From Methylotuvimicrobium buryatense 5G (GTDB lineage Bacteria > Pseudomonadota > Gammaproteobacteria > Methylococcales > Methylomonadaceae): a stretch of DNA of 64,000 nucleotides. The position numbers and the translations under genes were made by a program. Location: contig NZ_KB455575.1 in NCBI RefSeq assembly GCF_000341735.1, positions 4,720,036 to 4,784,035 of the forward strand, in the 5' to 3' direction. This document shows positions 1 through 7,201 of the stretch, in pieces; within the stretch, counting starts at the first letter, position 1, and every line of letters begins with the position of its first letter. Under the pieces are notes generated by a model that worked only from the letters and a program-made list of their open reading frames with translations, was not told the origin of the DNA and did not search any database.

Positions 1-414
1 GCCCTTGCAATACAAGCAGAAGCGATGCAGGCATTAAGCCTTTTGACAGATGAACTGGATGAAATTGTCAGGAATTTAAAATCGAGATTGGGGAACGAAG
101 AACAAACAACGGAGAAAAAGCCCCGTAAAAAGCGTTCAAGATCAACAAAAACTGATAACGCTACCTTGCGCCAACTTATGATTGAAGCCTTGCAACATTT
201 GGGTGGTTCTTCGCAGAAGAATGAGGTGCTCAAGTATATGGAGCAAAAACTGCAAGGTAAGTTGTTACCCGGCGATTTAGAATGGCGAGATTCTTGTAAA
301 AGTGCTGTTTGGGAAAACAATGCCTGTTGGGAGCGATACAAGATGATTGAGGATGGCATCTTGAAAAATGGATCGCCTCGGGGGATTTGGGAGTTAAGCG
401 AGGAACATCAATGA
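1..414 (+). CDS. winged-helix protein of the Dnd island (5' end outside window)
   Basis: The reading frame is open from base 1, and the residues before the first Met at 25 continue the same helical pattern, so the gene very likely begins upstream of the window. About 130 residues are visible. A coiled or helical N-terminal part is followed by a Lys/Arg-rich linker (KKPRKKRSRS) and then a C-terminal domain of about 80 residues whose pattern (LRQLMIEALQHLGG, then NEVLKYM, ending in GIWELS) is that of a winged-helix DNA-binding domain like those attached to Mrr-type and other defence proteins. It overlaps dndD by 4 bp (ATGA), so the two are translationally coupled. I infer a DNA-binding or regulatory subunit of the phosphorothioation module. 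The exact family is not recognised. Confidence 0.7.
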   Translation, partial: ALAIQAEAMQALSLLTDELDEIVRNLKSRLGNEEQTTEKKPRKKRSRSTKTDNATLRQLMIEALQHLGGSSQKNEVLKYMEQKLQGKLLPGDLEWRDSCKSAVWENNACWERYKMIEDGILKNGSPRGIWELSEEHQ

Positions 415-2402
415 AATTTACTAGGCTGGTCATTGAGAATTACAAATCTTTTCAGTTTGCGACGGAAATCCCTTTTCCGGTGGGTGCCGACGGCAAAAGT
501 ATTTTCCTGATCGGCGGCATGAACGGTGCCGGTAAAACCTCGATTATGGAAGCGGTCAGTTTTTGTTTGTATGGCACCAAGCCGGAAGTGATTTATAAAA
601 ACATCAATCGCAAGGAGTTGGCGCGCGGTAATACGTCAGTTTCTTTTGAATTGGTGGTGGAGCTGGATGACGGCTCGGAATTGATTGTGAAGCGGTCCTG
701 GAGCGGTGGAGTCGTCAACGACGCCAAAGCAAAGGATTTGGAAGAACGTTTAGTCGTGGTGCAAGACGGCAAGCGGGTTTCAGTGCAGAACAAGCAAATG
801 TGGCAGGATTTTATCCGCGCGACCATTCCGCCCGGCATTACCCAGTTTTTCTTTTTCGATGGCGAAAAGATTCAGGAAATCGCCGCTGACGATCATTCGG
901 AACTTCGCTTGAAGAAGTCGCTGGAAGCAGCACTGGGCATTCAATACATCACCAAACTTTCGGAAGATGTTTTGTATATCAAGACCGAAGAGCGCAGAGG
1001 CTTTGTACAGATTTCCGACGAGGACCTGGAATTTAAGGAAAGCGAGCTGAAAAGGGAGAAAAGCAAGGTCAGCCGCACGATTCAGGAACGAAATGAGGTT
1101 AAGGCAGAACTGGATGCCTTCAAAAACCAACATCAGGAAGCCAAGGAGCGCTTTCAAGCCACTTTTAACGCCGAACCGGAAACCCGCGACAGCATCAGGG
1201 AGGCGGAAAAAGCCCGTATTCAGGCGTCTAACCGTTTGGGGCAAGTGGAAAATGAGCTTAAAACAATGTGCGAAGGTGTTTTACCGTTTGCAATTGCCGG
1301 GCGCTTGTTTGCCGATATTCGCAAACAAATCGATGCCGAGCGGGAGACTGTGCAATACGAAGCCATTCGCGACAATGCGGCTATTTTGGCCCGAAAAATT
1401 GTCCGAGTAGTAGAGGAACCGGAGCCGATTTATCGGGAAAAGTTATCGGCTGAAAAAATGGCGGAACTGGAACAGCGTATTTTTCGCTTATTGCAACAGG
1501 GCGATTCTGTTAATGACAGCATCAAGATACTGAATCTTTCCGATCGTGATGCTGCCCGTGTGTTGCAAAAAATGGAAACGTTGGAAAACAGCGATGTGTT
1601 TTTGATTCAACCGTTATTAGAAGAAAAACAGGAACTGGCTGTCCAGGTCCGGCAATTGGAAGCCGCGTTACAACCGGGTATTGCTTCCGATTCCGAGAAG
1701 GAATTGTTCGATCAATTGCAGGCGGAAATGGAAAGTTGTTTAACCCAGATTGGCCGTAAAACCGAACAATTACGCTTGTTGGAGGACGAAATCCTGGCGC
1801 TGGAAAAACGTATTCGGGACATTGAACTGGATGTGGAAAAGCTTTACGAGAAACACCATGTTTCCAAGGAGAAAGCCGGTTTTATTGAGGAATGCGACGC
1901 GATTGCCAATTTGCTGAATCAATATACGGTTCGGCTGCGCAAAAACAAGGTGCATCTATTGCAGGAAAAGACTTTTGAAATGTACCGGATGCTGTCCAGT
2001 AAAACCGGTTTAATCAAGGATATTTTGATCGATGACAAGAGTTACGAGATCAAAATGATTGACCGCAACGGCCACGAAATCAGGAAGTCGAGCCTTGCTG
2101 CGGGCGAAAAAGAGGTGTTCGCTTTGTCGCTGTTGTGGGGCCTGGCGCAAACCAGTCAGTTGCAATTGCCTATATTAATCGATACACCGCTGTCCAGGCT
2201 CGATAGCACCCATAGGGATAATATCATCAAGCATTATTTCCCCAATGCAGGTCAACAGGTGATTATTCTTTCTACCGATACTGAAATAGACAAGGATTAT
2301 TACCGTAATTTACAACCTTATTTGAGCGGTGCCGCCAGCCTGGAGTTTGAACCCCGGCAGGAATTAACGACCGTTAAACAAGGCTATTTTTGGGAGCAAT
2401 AG
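411..2402 (+). CDS. dndD: DNA sulfur modification ATPase DndD
   Basis: This is an SMC/RecF-like ATPase of 663 residues, in the range usual for DndD. Walker A (GMNGAGKT) is at about 36-43. The FFFFDGEKI segment characteristic of DndD lies near 147. A long charged coiled-coil middle follows, then an ABC-type signature (LAAGEKE) near 560 and Walker B (LPILIDTPLSRLD) near 590. The track-style start at 387 is discarded, because the ATG at 411 overlaps the stop of the upstream gene (ATGA) and gives the family-typical N-terminus MKFTRLVIENYKSF. DndD is thought to supply ATPase/DNA-nicking or remodelling activity for the DndC-DndE machinery that swaps a non-bridging phosphate oxygen for sulfur in the DNA backbone. 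dndA/dndC would be expected upstream, outside the window. Confidence 0.9.
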   Translation: MKFTRLVIENYKSFQFATEIPFPVGADGKSIFLIGGMNGAGKTSIMEAVSFCLYGTKPEVIYKNINRKELARGNTSVSFELVVELDDGSELIVKRSWSGGVVNDAKAKDLEERLVVVQDGKRVSVQNKQMWQDFIRATIPPGITQFFFFDGEKIQEIAADDHSELRLKKSLEAALGIQYITKLSEDVLYIKTEERRGFVQISDEDLEFKESELKREKSKVSRTIQERNEVKAELDAFKNQHQEAKERFQATFNAEPETRDSIREAEKARIQASNRLGQVENELKTMCEGVLPFAIAGRLFADIRKQIDAERETVQYEAIRDNAAILARKIVRVVEEPEPIYREKLSAEKMAELEQRIFRLLQQGDSVNDSIKILNLSDRDAARVLQKMETLENSDVFLIQPLLEEKQELAVQVRQLEAALQPGIASDSEKELFDQLQAEMESCLTQIGRKTEQLRLLEDEILALEKRIRDIELDVEKLYEKHHVSKEKAGFIEECDAIANLLNQYTVRLRKNKVHLLQEKTFEMYRMLSSKTGLIKDILIDDKSYEIKMIDRNGHEIRKSSLAAGEKEVFALSLLWGLAQTSQLQLPILIDTPLSRLDSTHRDNIIKHYFPNAGQQVIILSTDTEIDKDYYRNLQPYLSGAASLEFEPRQELTTVKQGYFWEQ

Positions 2403-2405
2403 AGC

Positions 2406-3932
2406 ATGGCGGATCGTTTATATACTTCTAGTGAAGCGGATGAGATTTTAAGTTCTTTGCGCTTTGAAACTCGCTTGGAAAAAGCCGTTCTGGCGCGTAT
2501 TGCTTTCACTATATCACTGGTGCAAGACGGCAAAAATGTTGCTGAAAGTGCTAATTTTAGTGGCGGCGAATTAAAGCGCCCTACTTTTTTTGGTCCTGAT
2601 GAATTATTTATTCGTAGCCTACTGGCGCATGTACACGGGAAAGGCGATATTACCGAAGATGCATTTTTTTCCAATCGCTCGCTGATCAAAAACCATATCG
2701 ATCAGGGGAGTCTGGCTATGGAGCAACTGTATATTGAAAGCGGGCGCAGTGCCGAGGGCTTGATAAAGAGTCTGGTTGATCTGGTGGAGTTTCAGGGGCG
2801 TAAGGAATTACGGGGGCGTGGATTGGATATTTTTATCGGCAGAACTTTATTGCAAAAAGCCGATTTGATCATGGAGCTGAATAATACCGATAAACATGCC
2901 AACTCGCATTTGGCGATTATGGGTAAACCAGGTGTAGGTAAGACCCAGTTTTTGCTGAAAATTCTGGCGGATATTCGCATTCAGTCGAATTACCAGACCC
3001 ATTTCATTTATTTTGATTACAAAGGCGATGTGGTCGATAACCAACATTTTCTGGATATTGCCAAAGTCCAGCCTTTTAGACTACTGCAAGGCAACCAACG
3101 TTTGCCGATCAATCCGTTTGTACTACCCACTTATGATGAACAAACGATCAATATTTCTGCACGAGAAAAGGCGGAAAGTTTTGCTTCTATTAACTCAAAA
3201 TTGGGCGTAGTACAGAAAGGCGCATTAACCGAAGCTATCCGGGCAGGTTATGCAAAGCGAGCTGGTTCCGATGCACCCTATCCAGATTTTCAGGATATTC
3301 TGGAAATTGCTAATCTGATGTATGAAGAGGAAGACAAAAAGGACGATACCCTGATTGAAGTGCTTCGCGATTTATCCGTTTTTGAATTGTTCTGGAAGCA
3401 TGGCGATGAAATCGCACCTATCGATAAGATTTCTAATCGAACCGTTCTAATTGATGTACATGCCATGCCGGTTTTGAAAGAACTGGTCGCTTACTTGGTA
3501 ATCGAGCGGCTTTATAAGGAAATGTCTTTGTTGCCGGATAGCCCGGTCGAAGACGGCAAGCGGACCATACGCACGATATTAGTCATTGACGAGGCGCACA
3601 ATTACTTAAGCCAGAAGAATATGTTTTTGCAGCGTATTATCCGTGAGGGACGCTCTAAAGGCATTGTTGTTTTCTTTGCGTCACAATCGCCGAATGATTA
3701 TCAGCAGAAGTTCTTTAATTTTCAGGAACTACTAGAATTTGCTTATATTTTCCAATGTGATGGTGTTTCCGCAAGCTCTGTTCAGGATATTTTAGGCTGT
3801 AGCAATAAGACTGCAAAAGATTTACAGACCGAGATTGCACGGTTAGAACCCTTTCAGGTAATTAGTCGTTCGCAGGTAAAAACTGAAGAATTTGTTAAAT
3901 TTGAGGCGGAAGCGTTTTATAAGAGCTATTAG
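2406..3932 (+). CDS. dndEi: DndE domain fused to FtsK/HerA-like ATPase (DndEi-type)
   Basis: This protein of 508 residues starts 3 bp after the dndD stop, with a Shine-Dalgarno-like GGGAG inside the dndD end. Residues 1 to about 115 match the small DndE protein (SSEADEILSSLRFETRLE, ARIAFTISL). The remainder is a P-loop motor of the HerA/FtsK group, with Walker A (GKPGVGKT) near 171 and Walker B (TILVIDEAHNYL) near 391, followed by an arginine-containing segment (IIREGRSKG) and sensor-like FFASQSP. Classical DndE is only about 110-130 residues. The fused form was described as DndEi in Riemerella, where helicase activity is needed for phosphorothioation. I infer the same role here: it opens or translocates DNA at the modified motif together with DndD. 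Confidence 0.85.
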   Translation: MADRLYTSSEADEILSSLRFETRLEKAVLARIAFTISLVQDGKNVAESANFSGGELKRPTFFGPDELFIRSLLAHVHGKGDITEDAFFSNRSLIKNHIDQGSLAMEQLYIESGRSAEGLIKSLVDLVEFQGRKELRGRGLDIFIGRTLLQKADLIMELNNTDKHANSHLAIMGKPGVGKTQFLLKILADIRIQSNYQTHFIYFDYKGDVVDNQHFLDIAKVQPFRLLQGNQRLPINPFVLPTYDEQTINISAREKAESFASINSKLGVVQKGALTEAIRAGYAKRAGSDAPYPDFQDILEIANLMYEEEDKKDDTLIEVLRDLSVFELFWKHGDEIAPIDKISNRTVLIDVHAMPVLKELVAYLVIERLYKEMSLLPDSPVEDGKRTIRTILVIDEAHNYLSQKNMFLQRIIREGRSKGIVVFFASQSPNDYQQKFFNFQELLEFAYIFQCDGVSASSVQDILGCSNKTAKDLQTEIARLEPFQVISRSQVKTEEFVKFEAEAFYKSY

Positions 3933-4080
3933 GGATCACACTTATTTAATTCAATGCCCAGATAGAGAGTTTTAGCGGATATTTGGACTAAATTTTGATG
4001 AAGCATACAGTGTGGTGAATAATGATCAATGGGAGAGTATTAAAGATCACGGTCGGTAAAACGGGCTTTTTACTGCTCGA

Positions 4081-4191
4081 AAACTACAGTAAAAACTACA
4101 GTGGTTTATATTGCTTTATACTACTTTTAACAACTTTACACATCTTCAATTGACTGGTAAGCTGTTGATTATAGGATGTTATAAGTAGTAT
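4081..4191. other. short repeats next to the island end (possible recombinase arm sites)
   Basis: Between the dndE stop and the tRNA fragment there is no gene. The stretch has a direct repeat of AACTACAGT (4084-4092 and 4096-4104 approximately) and a perfect 9-bp inverted pair, ATACTACTT (4119-4127) and AAGTAGTAT (4183-4191). Integrases of tRNA-targeting islands often bind such arm-type repeats close to the core site. That assignment is an inference. Confidence 0.3.
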
Positions 4192-4220
4192 GCAGTTGCT
4201 TTGAAGTTGTTTAGATCGAA

Positions 4221-4265
4221 CTTTTAATGCGATGGTCGTGCGTTCGAATCGCACACGACCCACCA
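4221..4265 (+). other. tRNA-Lys(UUU) 3' fragment, attachment-site half (attR-like)
   Basis: This 45-bp stretch is the 3' part of a tRNA-Lys gene. It contains the anticodon loop CTTTTAA (anticodon TTT), the 3' anticodon stem, the variable loop, the T-arm (GTGCG-TTCGAAT-CGCAC), the acceptor strand ACGACCC, a discriminator A and an encoded CCA. Upstream sequence does not supply the D-arm or the 5' acceptor GGGTCGT, and the would-be anticodon stem is mismatched, so this is not a working tRNA. Homology begins at the anticodon loop, a common crossover point for tyrosine recombinases. It marks the chromosomal edge of the Dnd island. Confidence 0.85.
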
Positions 4266-4284
4266 ACAAAAACTTAGTAAATCA

Positions 4285-4317
4285 ACCAGTTAGCTTTCGC
4301 GGGCAACTGGTTTTTTT
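4285..4317 (+). terminator. Rho-independent terminator, native tRNA-Lys terminator
   Basis: A stem ACCAGTT/AACTGGT (4285-4291 with 4305-4311) is followed by seven T residues. It lies 20 bp after the tRNA CCA end, where a tRNA terminator would sit. This supports the view that the right flank is original chromosome displaced by integration. Confidence 0.8.
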
Positions 4318-4594
4318 ATGTCCAGAATTTGTCTGGGTAACTTTTGTGGTAACTACTCGCCCCATAAAATAAATCAAAAAAAGCTTGACAGATTTTTAGC
4401 GTCTAAAAATAGAAATTGTGCAGGCCTGATTTAATTGTGGTTTTTTGGGCAGTCCAGTGCGCGCAGCGTGGATTTTGCGCATTGCAAGGAGTTTAGCCTC
4501 AAAAATTCGGTTTACAGCGATCATACGCGGCCAGCGGAGGCCGAAAAAACCCATGATAGGATGAGTTTGTCGCAAACTTACCGTATCTACGTGG
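4318..4594. other. non-coding stretch before the IS66-like remnant
   Basis: No convincing gene is present. A minus-strand open frame covers 4396-4719, but it resembles no family I know and runs antisense to the transposase remnant. The part closest to 4594 probably includes the damaged left end of that element. Confidence 0.3.
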
Positions 4595-4756
4595 ATGGCC
4601 AACCTTGATAAAGCCTCGGTTCGAATTGAAGTCAGTTGCTTAAAAACGGACTTCGAGAAGCTGTGTGCCGAAGGCAAAATCACCTGTGAAAGCCAGGCTA
4701 TCATGACTAGCCTGTTCATGGTGGTTGGGACGCTAACTGTTGAAAACTTGGATTGA
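4595..4756 (+). pseudogene. IS66-like transposase, N-terminal fragment
   Basis: An ATG-initiated frame of 53 codons gives MANLDKASVRIEVSCLKTDF, then EKLCAEGKIT and MTSLFMVV. This is the N-terminus seen in a group of IS66-like transposases from methanotrophs and nitrifiers. The match stops near base 4730, where the sequence changes to the reverse complement of an IS21 istA gene, so the last residues come from the junction. The full transposase would be several hundred residues longer. The family name is from memory of the N-terminal pattern and less certain than the fact of truncation. Confidence 0.6.
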
Positions 4757-5446
4757 GTTCAGGGTCGTAACGACAGGCTTTAGTCACTCCGCTTTTTAAA
4801 TTATCGGGGACCGGCATCACGGTTGTACCACCAAAAAATTCAAAGGCTTAGCCCTTTGGCTGCCTAACCAGTCAGGCGGACTTTGGCTCCAGGTCGCCTC
4901 GGCAAAGGTGTAATTGGAGGCCCCCAACACCGCCACAAAGATCTGCGCGGTACGTATTTCGCCGGTTGAGGCACAGACCACAGACATGGTGGGGCCGGCA
5001 TAATCGATAAATAACTTGTCACCGGCACGATGGGTTTGGCGCATGGAACGTTTTTGTTTCTTCCGCCAATCGGCATAACGCGCGCAGAACTGCGAGTAGC
5101 TATAGCAACGATTGGAATATTGCTGGGCATACTCTTCCCAGAGCAATTGTTTGGTCACGCCTTTTTTCTTCAACTCCAGATGAACGTCAGTCCATACCGG
5201 CTCCTGAAATTTGGTTGAAGGCTGAGCATCCGAGCGGGGATAAAATTTCAGGGCTAAAGTTTGATCATCCCAATCTTCCGGTAGCAGCCAGGATATTTTC
5301 AGCTGTTCGGCCAGTTTTAAGATGTTTTGAATGCTGCCGACACTGATTTTGGTGCTGGCACTGATTTTTCGGATGCTAAATCCGGCGCTATAGCTAAGCC
5401 TGAGTACTTCTCGATATTTTCGCATTGCTGTTCTCTTCGCTGACAT
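4732..5446 (-). pseudogene. istA: IS21-family transposase IstA, truncated and frameshifted
   Basis: From the Met at 5446 (MSAKRTAMRKYREVL) the frame carries the IstA N-terminal helix-turn-helix (GFSIRKISASTKISVGSIQNIL) and the start of the DDE catalytic core (LFIDYAGPT with the first Asp, then AQIFVAVLGASNYTFAEATW). Near 4865 the frame shifts. Translation of another frame continues the family pattern (FEFFGGTTVMPVPDNLKSG, then ACRYDPELNPSFQQLA) until about 4732, where it breaks off at the IS66-like fragment. The rest of the catalytic core and the partner gene istB are missing, so the element is dead. Confidence 0.85.
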
Positions 5447-5507
5447 TATCTTCTCCACAAAAGGTGGGAAGGATAATCTGATTAGATAAACAATGCGTTA
5501 GGTGGGA

Positions 5508-5620
5508 TTCTGGCAACTTGAACACCGATTCTGGAAAATCCAGAAAAGTGTTCAACTTGAATCAGAATGGGTGTTCAGATTGCTCCAGAAGGGGTGTTCA
5601 GGTTGGGCCAGAATATTCAG
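5508..5620. repeat. IS21-type multiple terminal repeats
   Basis: GTGTTCA begins at 5548, 5571 and 5594, a period of exactly 23 bp, each copy followed by a degenerate TTG...CAGAA half. An inverted relative (CAACTTGAACACC) lies at about 5514-5526. IS21 elements carry such multiple transposase-binding repeats at their ends, and this set lies just upstream of the istA remnant, as expected for the left end. Confidence 0.7.
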
Positions 5621-5702
5621 CCGGTGGTACCTGCGACTCACACACACCATACCTTCATAAAGTTAGCTAATTTTTGAGTATTAAAGGGAGTAGGGTTAGT
5701 GT

Positions 5703-6026
5703 TCATTTTACTTGCAACTTATCGTCATCAGAAACAACGGTGTATTCAGCGGTAATGCTATCGGGCTCGGATTGCCGAACCGATTGTTGCTGAGCACTTT
5801 TGATCAGCCTCCACGCTTTGAAACCAAAAATACTCAACGGGATCAACAATACGGCAAAAACCACGGACAAGACCAGCGTGCCGACGACAGCTGCTGCGAT
5901 CATGGCCGGAATAGCCAGGATTTTGGCAAGGCTAGAATTGGAATCCTCTTCGACGTGATATTCAAGTCGCCGTTGAGGATCGTTTGTCGTGCCAATATGA
6001 ATGGTTCGTTTGTAAATTCTAAACAT
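5703..6026 (-). CDS. small membrane protein, unknown
   Basis: A 107-residue protein. Residues 1-34 are soluble and charged (RRLEYHVEED). They are followed by a long hydrophobic stretch at about 36-72 (AIPAMIAAAVVGTLVLSVVF and AVLLIPLSIFGF), enough for one or two membrane helices, then a short hydrophilic tail. It starts at an ATG and uses codons like the neighbouring chromosome genes. I do not recognise the family. It stands alone between the IS21 remnant and the pyrophosphatase-like gene. Expression is likely but unproven, and I see no regulatory signal. Confidence 0.55.
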   Translation of the reverse strand: MFRIYKRTIHIGTTNDPQRRLEYHVEEDSNSSLAKILAIPAMIAAAVVGTLVLSVVFAVLLIPLSIFGFKAWRLIKSAQQQSVRQSEPDSITAEYTVVSDDDKLQVK

Positions 6027-6218
6027 GAGTCGGAGCCGAGGGGTATGCCGAAAAGGCGATTGAAAGAAACAGTAGCGAAAACCTGGGGCATAAAAATGTC
6101 GGTGAATCTGCGTGATAGCTCTACAAACTCACCGACGTTTTACTATCTCCGTAATTACGACTAGCGATGAAGGCCAGAGTTCCTTGGGTATGGGTATAGC
6201 AACCAGCCATTCCAATGT

Positions 6219-6698
6219 TTAAACTGCATTTTTGTCCTGATGAATACAGGGTATTGCCCTGGCTAATGCGCTTGCAGCATCGTGCCAGCCTTCACAGCTG
6301 TTGTGCCCCTTACGCCCCTTGATTAAATTCAGCAGATATTTGGCCTTGGCATAAATCATGAAAAACAGAAGAATAAGCCGCTGCTGTCTCACAGAGATGG
6401 GTTTCTGAGCGCATATCAGTTTATCTTCATAAATGCCTCCATCGATCATTCCAACGGTTCCCCAAGCATAAACTGAAATCGATGCTCCTAAAGGAAGACG
6501 CGGCCCCAGCACGACCGCATCCAAAAAATCGCCGTCCGTACCGATATAAGCCGGAATTGAGCCATAGTTGAATGGACAGGGAAACGGAGAGATGAAGTCC
6601 AGTTTTCCAGTGGAACCCCGCTTTAAAAAACTGCCGCGAGGCGTCTCAATAATGACATTAACCAAAGGGGCTTGTTCGAGAGTGTTTATAGAATGCAT
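6219..6698 (-). CDS. inorganic pyrophosphatase-family protein (family I-like)
   Basis: A 159-residue protein with the fold signature of soluble family I pyrophosphatases: an N-terminal VIIETPRGSF strand, a FPCPFNYGSIPAYIG segment, and the metal-binding signature DGDFLDAVVLGPRLPLG at about 57-73. The acidic residues of the D-x-D-x-x-D signature are kept, but the usual Pro (or Glu) after the second Asp is Phe. The C-terminal half (YAKAKYLLNLIKGRKG) diverges from the canonical enzyme. It may hydrolyse pyrophosphate or may be a specialised paralogue. A main housekeeping ppa would be expected elsewhere. It is encoded alone on the minus strand. Confidence 0.75.
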   Translation of the reverse strand: MHSINTLEQAPLVNVIIETPRGSFLKRGSTGKLDFISPFPCPFNYGSIPAYIGTDGDFLDAVVLGPRLPLGASISVYAWGTVGMIDGGIYEDKLICAQKPISVRQQRLILLFFMIYAKAKYLLNLIKGRKGHNSCEGWHDAASALARAIPCIHQDKNAV

Positions 6699-6722
6699 CT
6701 GAAATAAAAACCAATTTAACGC

Positions 6723-6874
6723 CTAATAACCAGGCACGGATAGAGCTAAGCCATTATCGCGGACGCTCAACTCAAGCAAAAAAGATACAGCCGTTTCGGA
6801 CCAACGTTCTGCAGACGGATAATGCTTGGCCCCATCACCAAAACAGAGTTTCAGCATATCGGTATCGATAATGC
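6723..6874 (-). pseudogene. C-terminal coding remnant interrupted by repeat A1
   Basis: A minus-strand frame reads IIDTDMLKLCFGDGAKHYPS and ends in LALSVPGY. Upstream it runs directly into repeat A1, whose translation supplies the apparent N-terminus. The repeat-free part of about 50 residues looks like the end of a protein cut by the insertion. The DTDMLKLCFG stretch vaguely resembles the end of small lipoproteins. The family is unknown. Confidence 0.3.
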
Positions 6875-7136
6875 CAGCAATTCCCAGTTTGAGCAGTTTC
6901 GCCGATTTTAGGGTGTGGGGTATGCCTGTCGAGGAACACCGTAAACCCATCCATGGGGGCTTGGCGGCAGCTCAAACACCAAGGATGGCGTGAATGCAGA
7001 TTTTGCATTACGCCAAGGATGGCGTGTAGTAGGGCAATGCAGGAGCAATTGCCGAGGAGCAAAAATCTGCCCTGCTGCCGACATCCTCGCCAAGCATACC
7101 CCACACCCTTTTTGATCTCCAAATTGGGAATTGCTG
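6875..7136. repeat. interspersed repeat family A, copy A1
   Basis: A 262-bp element starting CAGCAATTCCCAGTTTGAG and ending CTCCAAATTGGGAATTGCTG. The ends are imperfect inverted repeats that extend inward through an AGGGTGTGGGGTATGC block. It is nearly identical to A3 at 42946. No transposase is encoded, so it is MITE-like. Confidence 0.85.
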
Positions 7137-7172
7137 GGTGCTTTATAGCAATTTGTGATAGAGCGGAGGGAG

Positions 7173-7201
7173 GTGACCGTTTTTAGTTTGAAGCGTATGG
7201 G
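7173..7201. repeat. fragment shared with the repeat at 53489
   Basis: The sequence around CCGTTTTTAGTTTGAAGCG followed by TATGGGTT is repeated with few changes at 53489-53518, where it continues into family E. Here only this end is kept, directly beside the mgtE stop codon. Confidence 0.5.

Noticed and set aside
780..1244. Long minus-strand open frame (154 codons) inside dndD
   Set aside because: Antisense to a clear DndD coding sequence; its translation follows the sense codon pattern and resembles no family.
4201..4265. Complete tRNA-Lys gene
   Set aside because: The 5' acceptor strand and D-arm are absent and the anticodon stem mispairs. Only the 3' fragment is present.
4396..4719. Minus-strand 107-codon frame as a gene
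   Set aside because: It overlaps the IS66-like remnant antisense and shows no recognisable domain.
6835..7186. Several open frames of 60-95 codons on both strands
   Set aside because: All lie in repeat A1 and recur, nearly word for word, in A2 and A3, so they come from repeat sequence.
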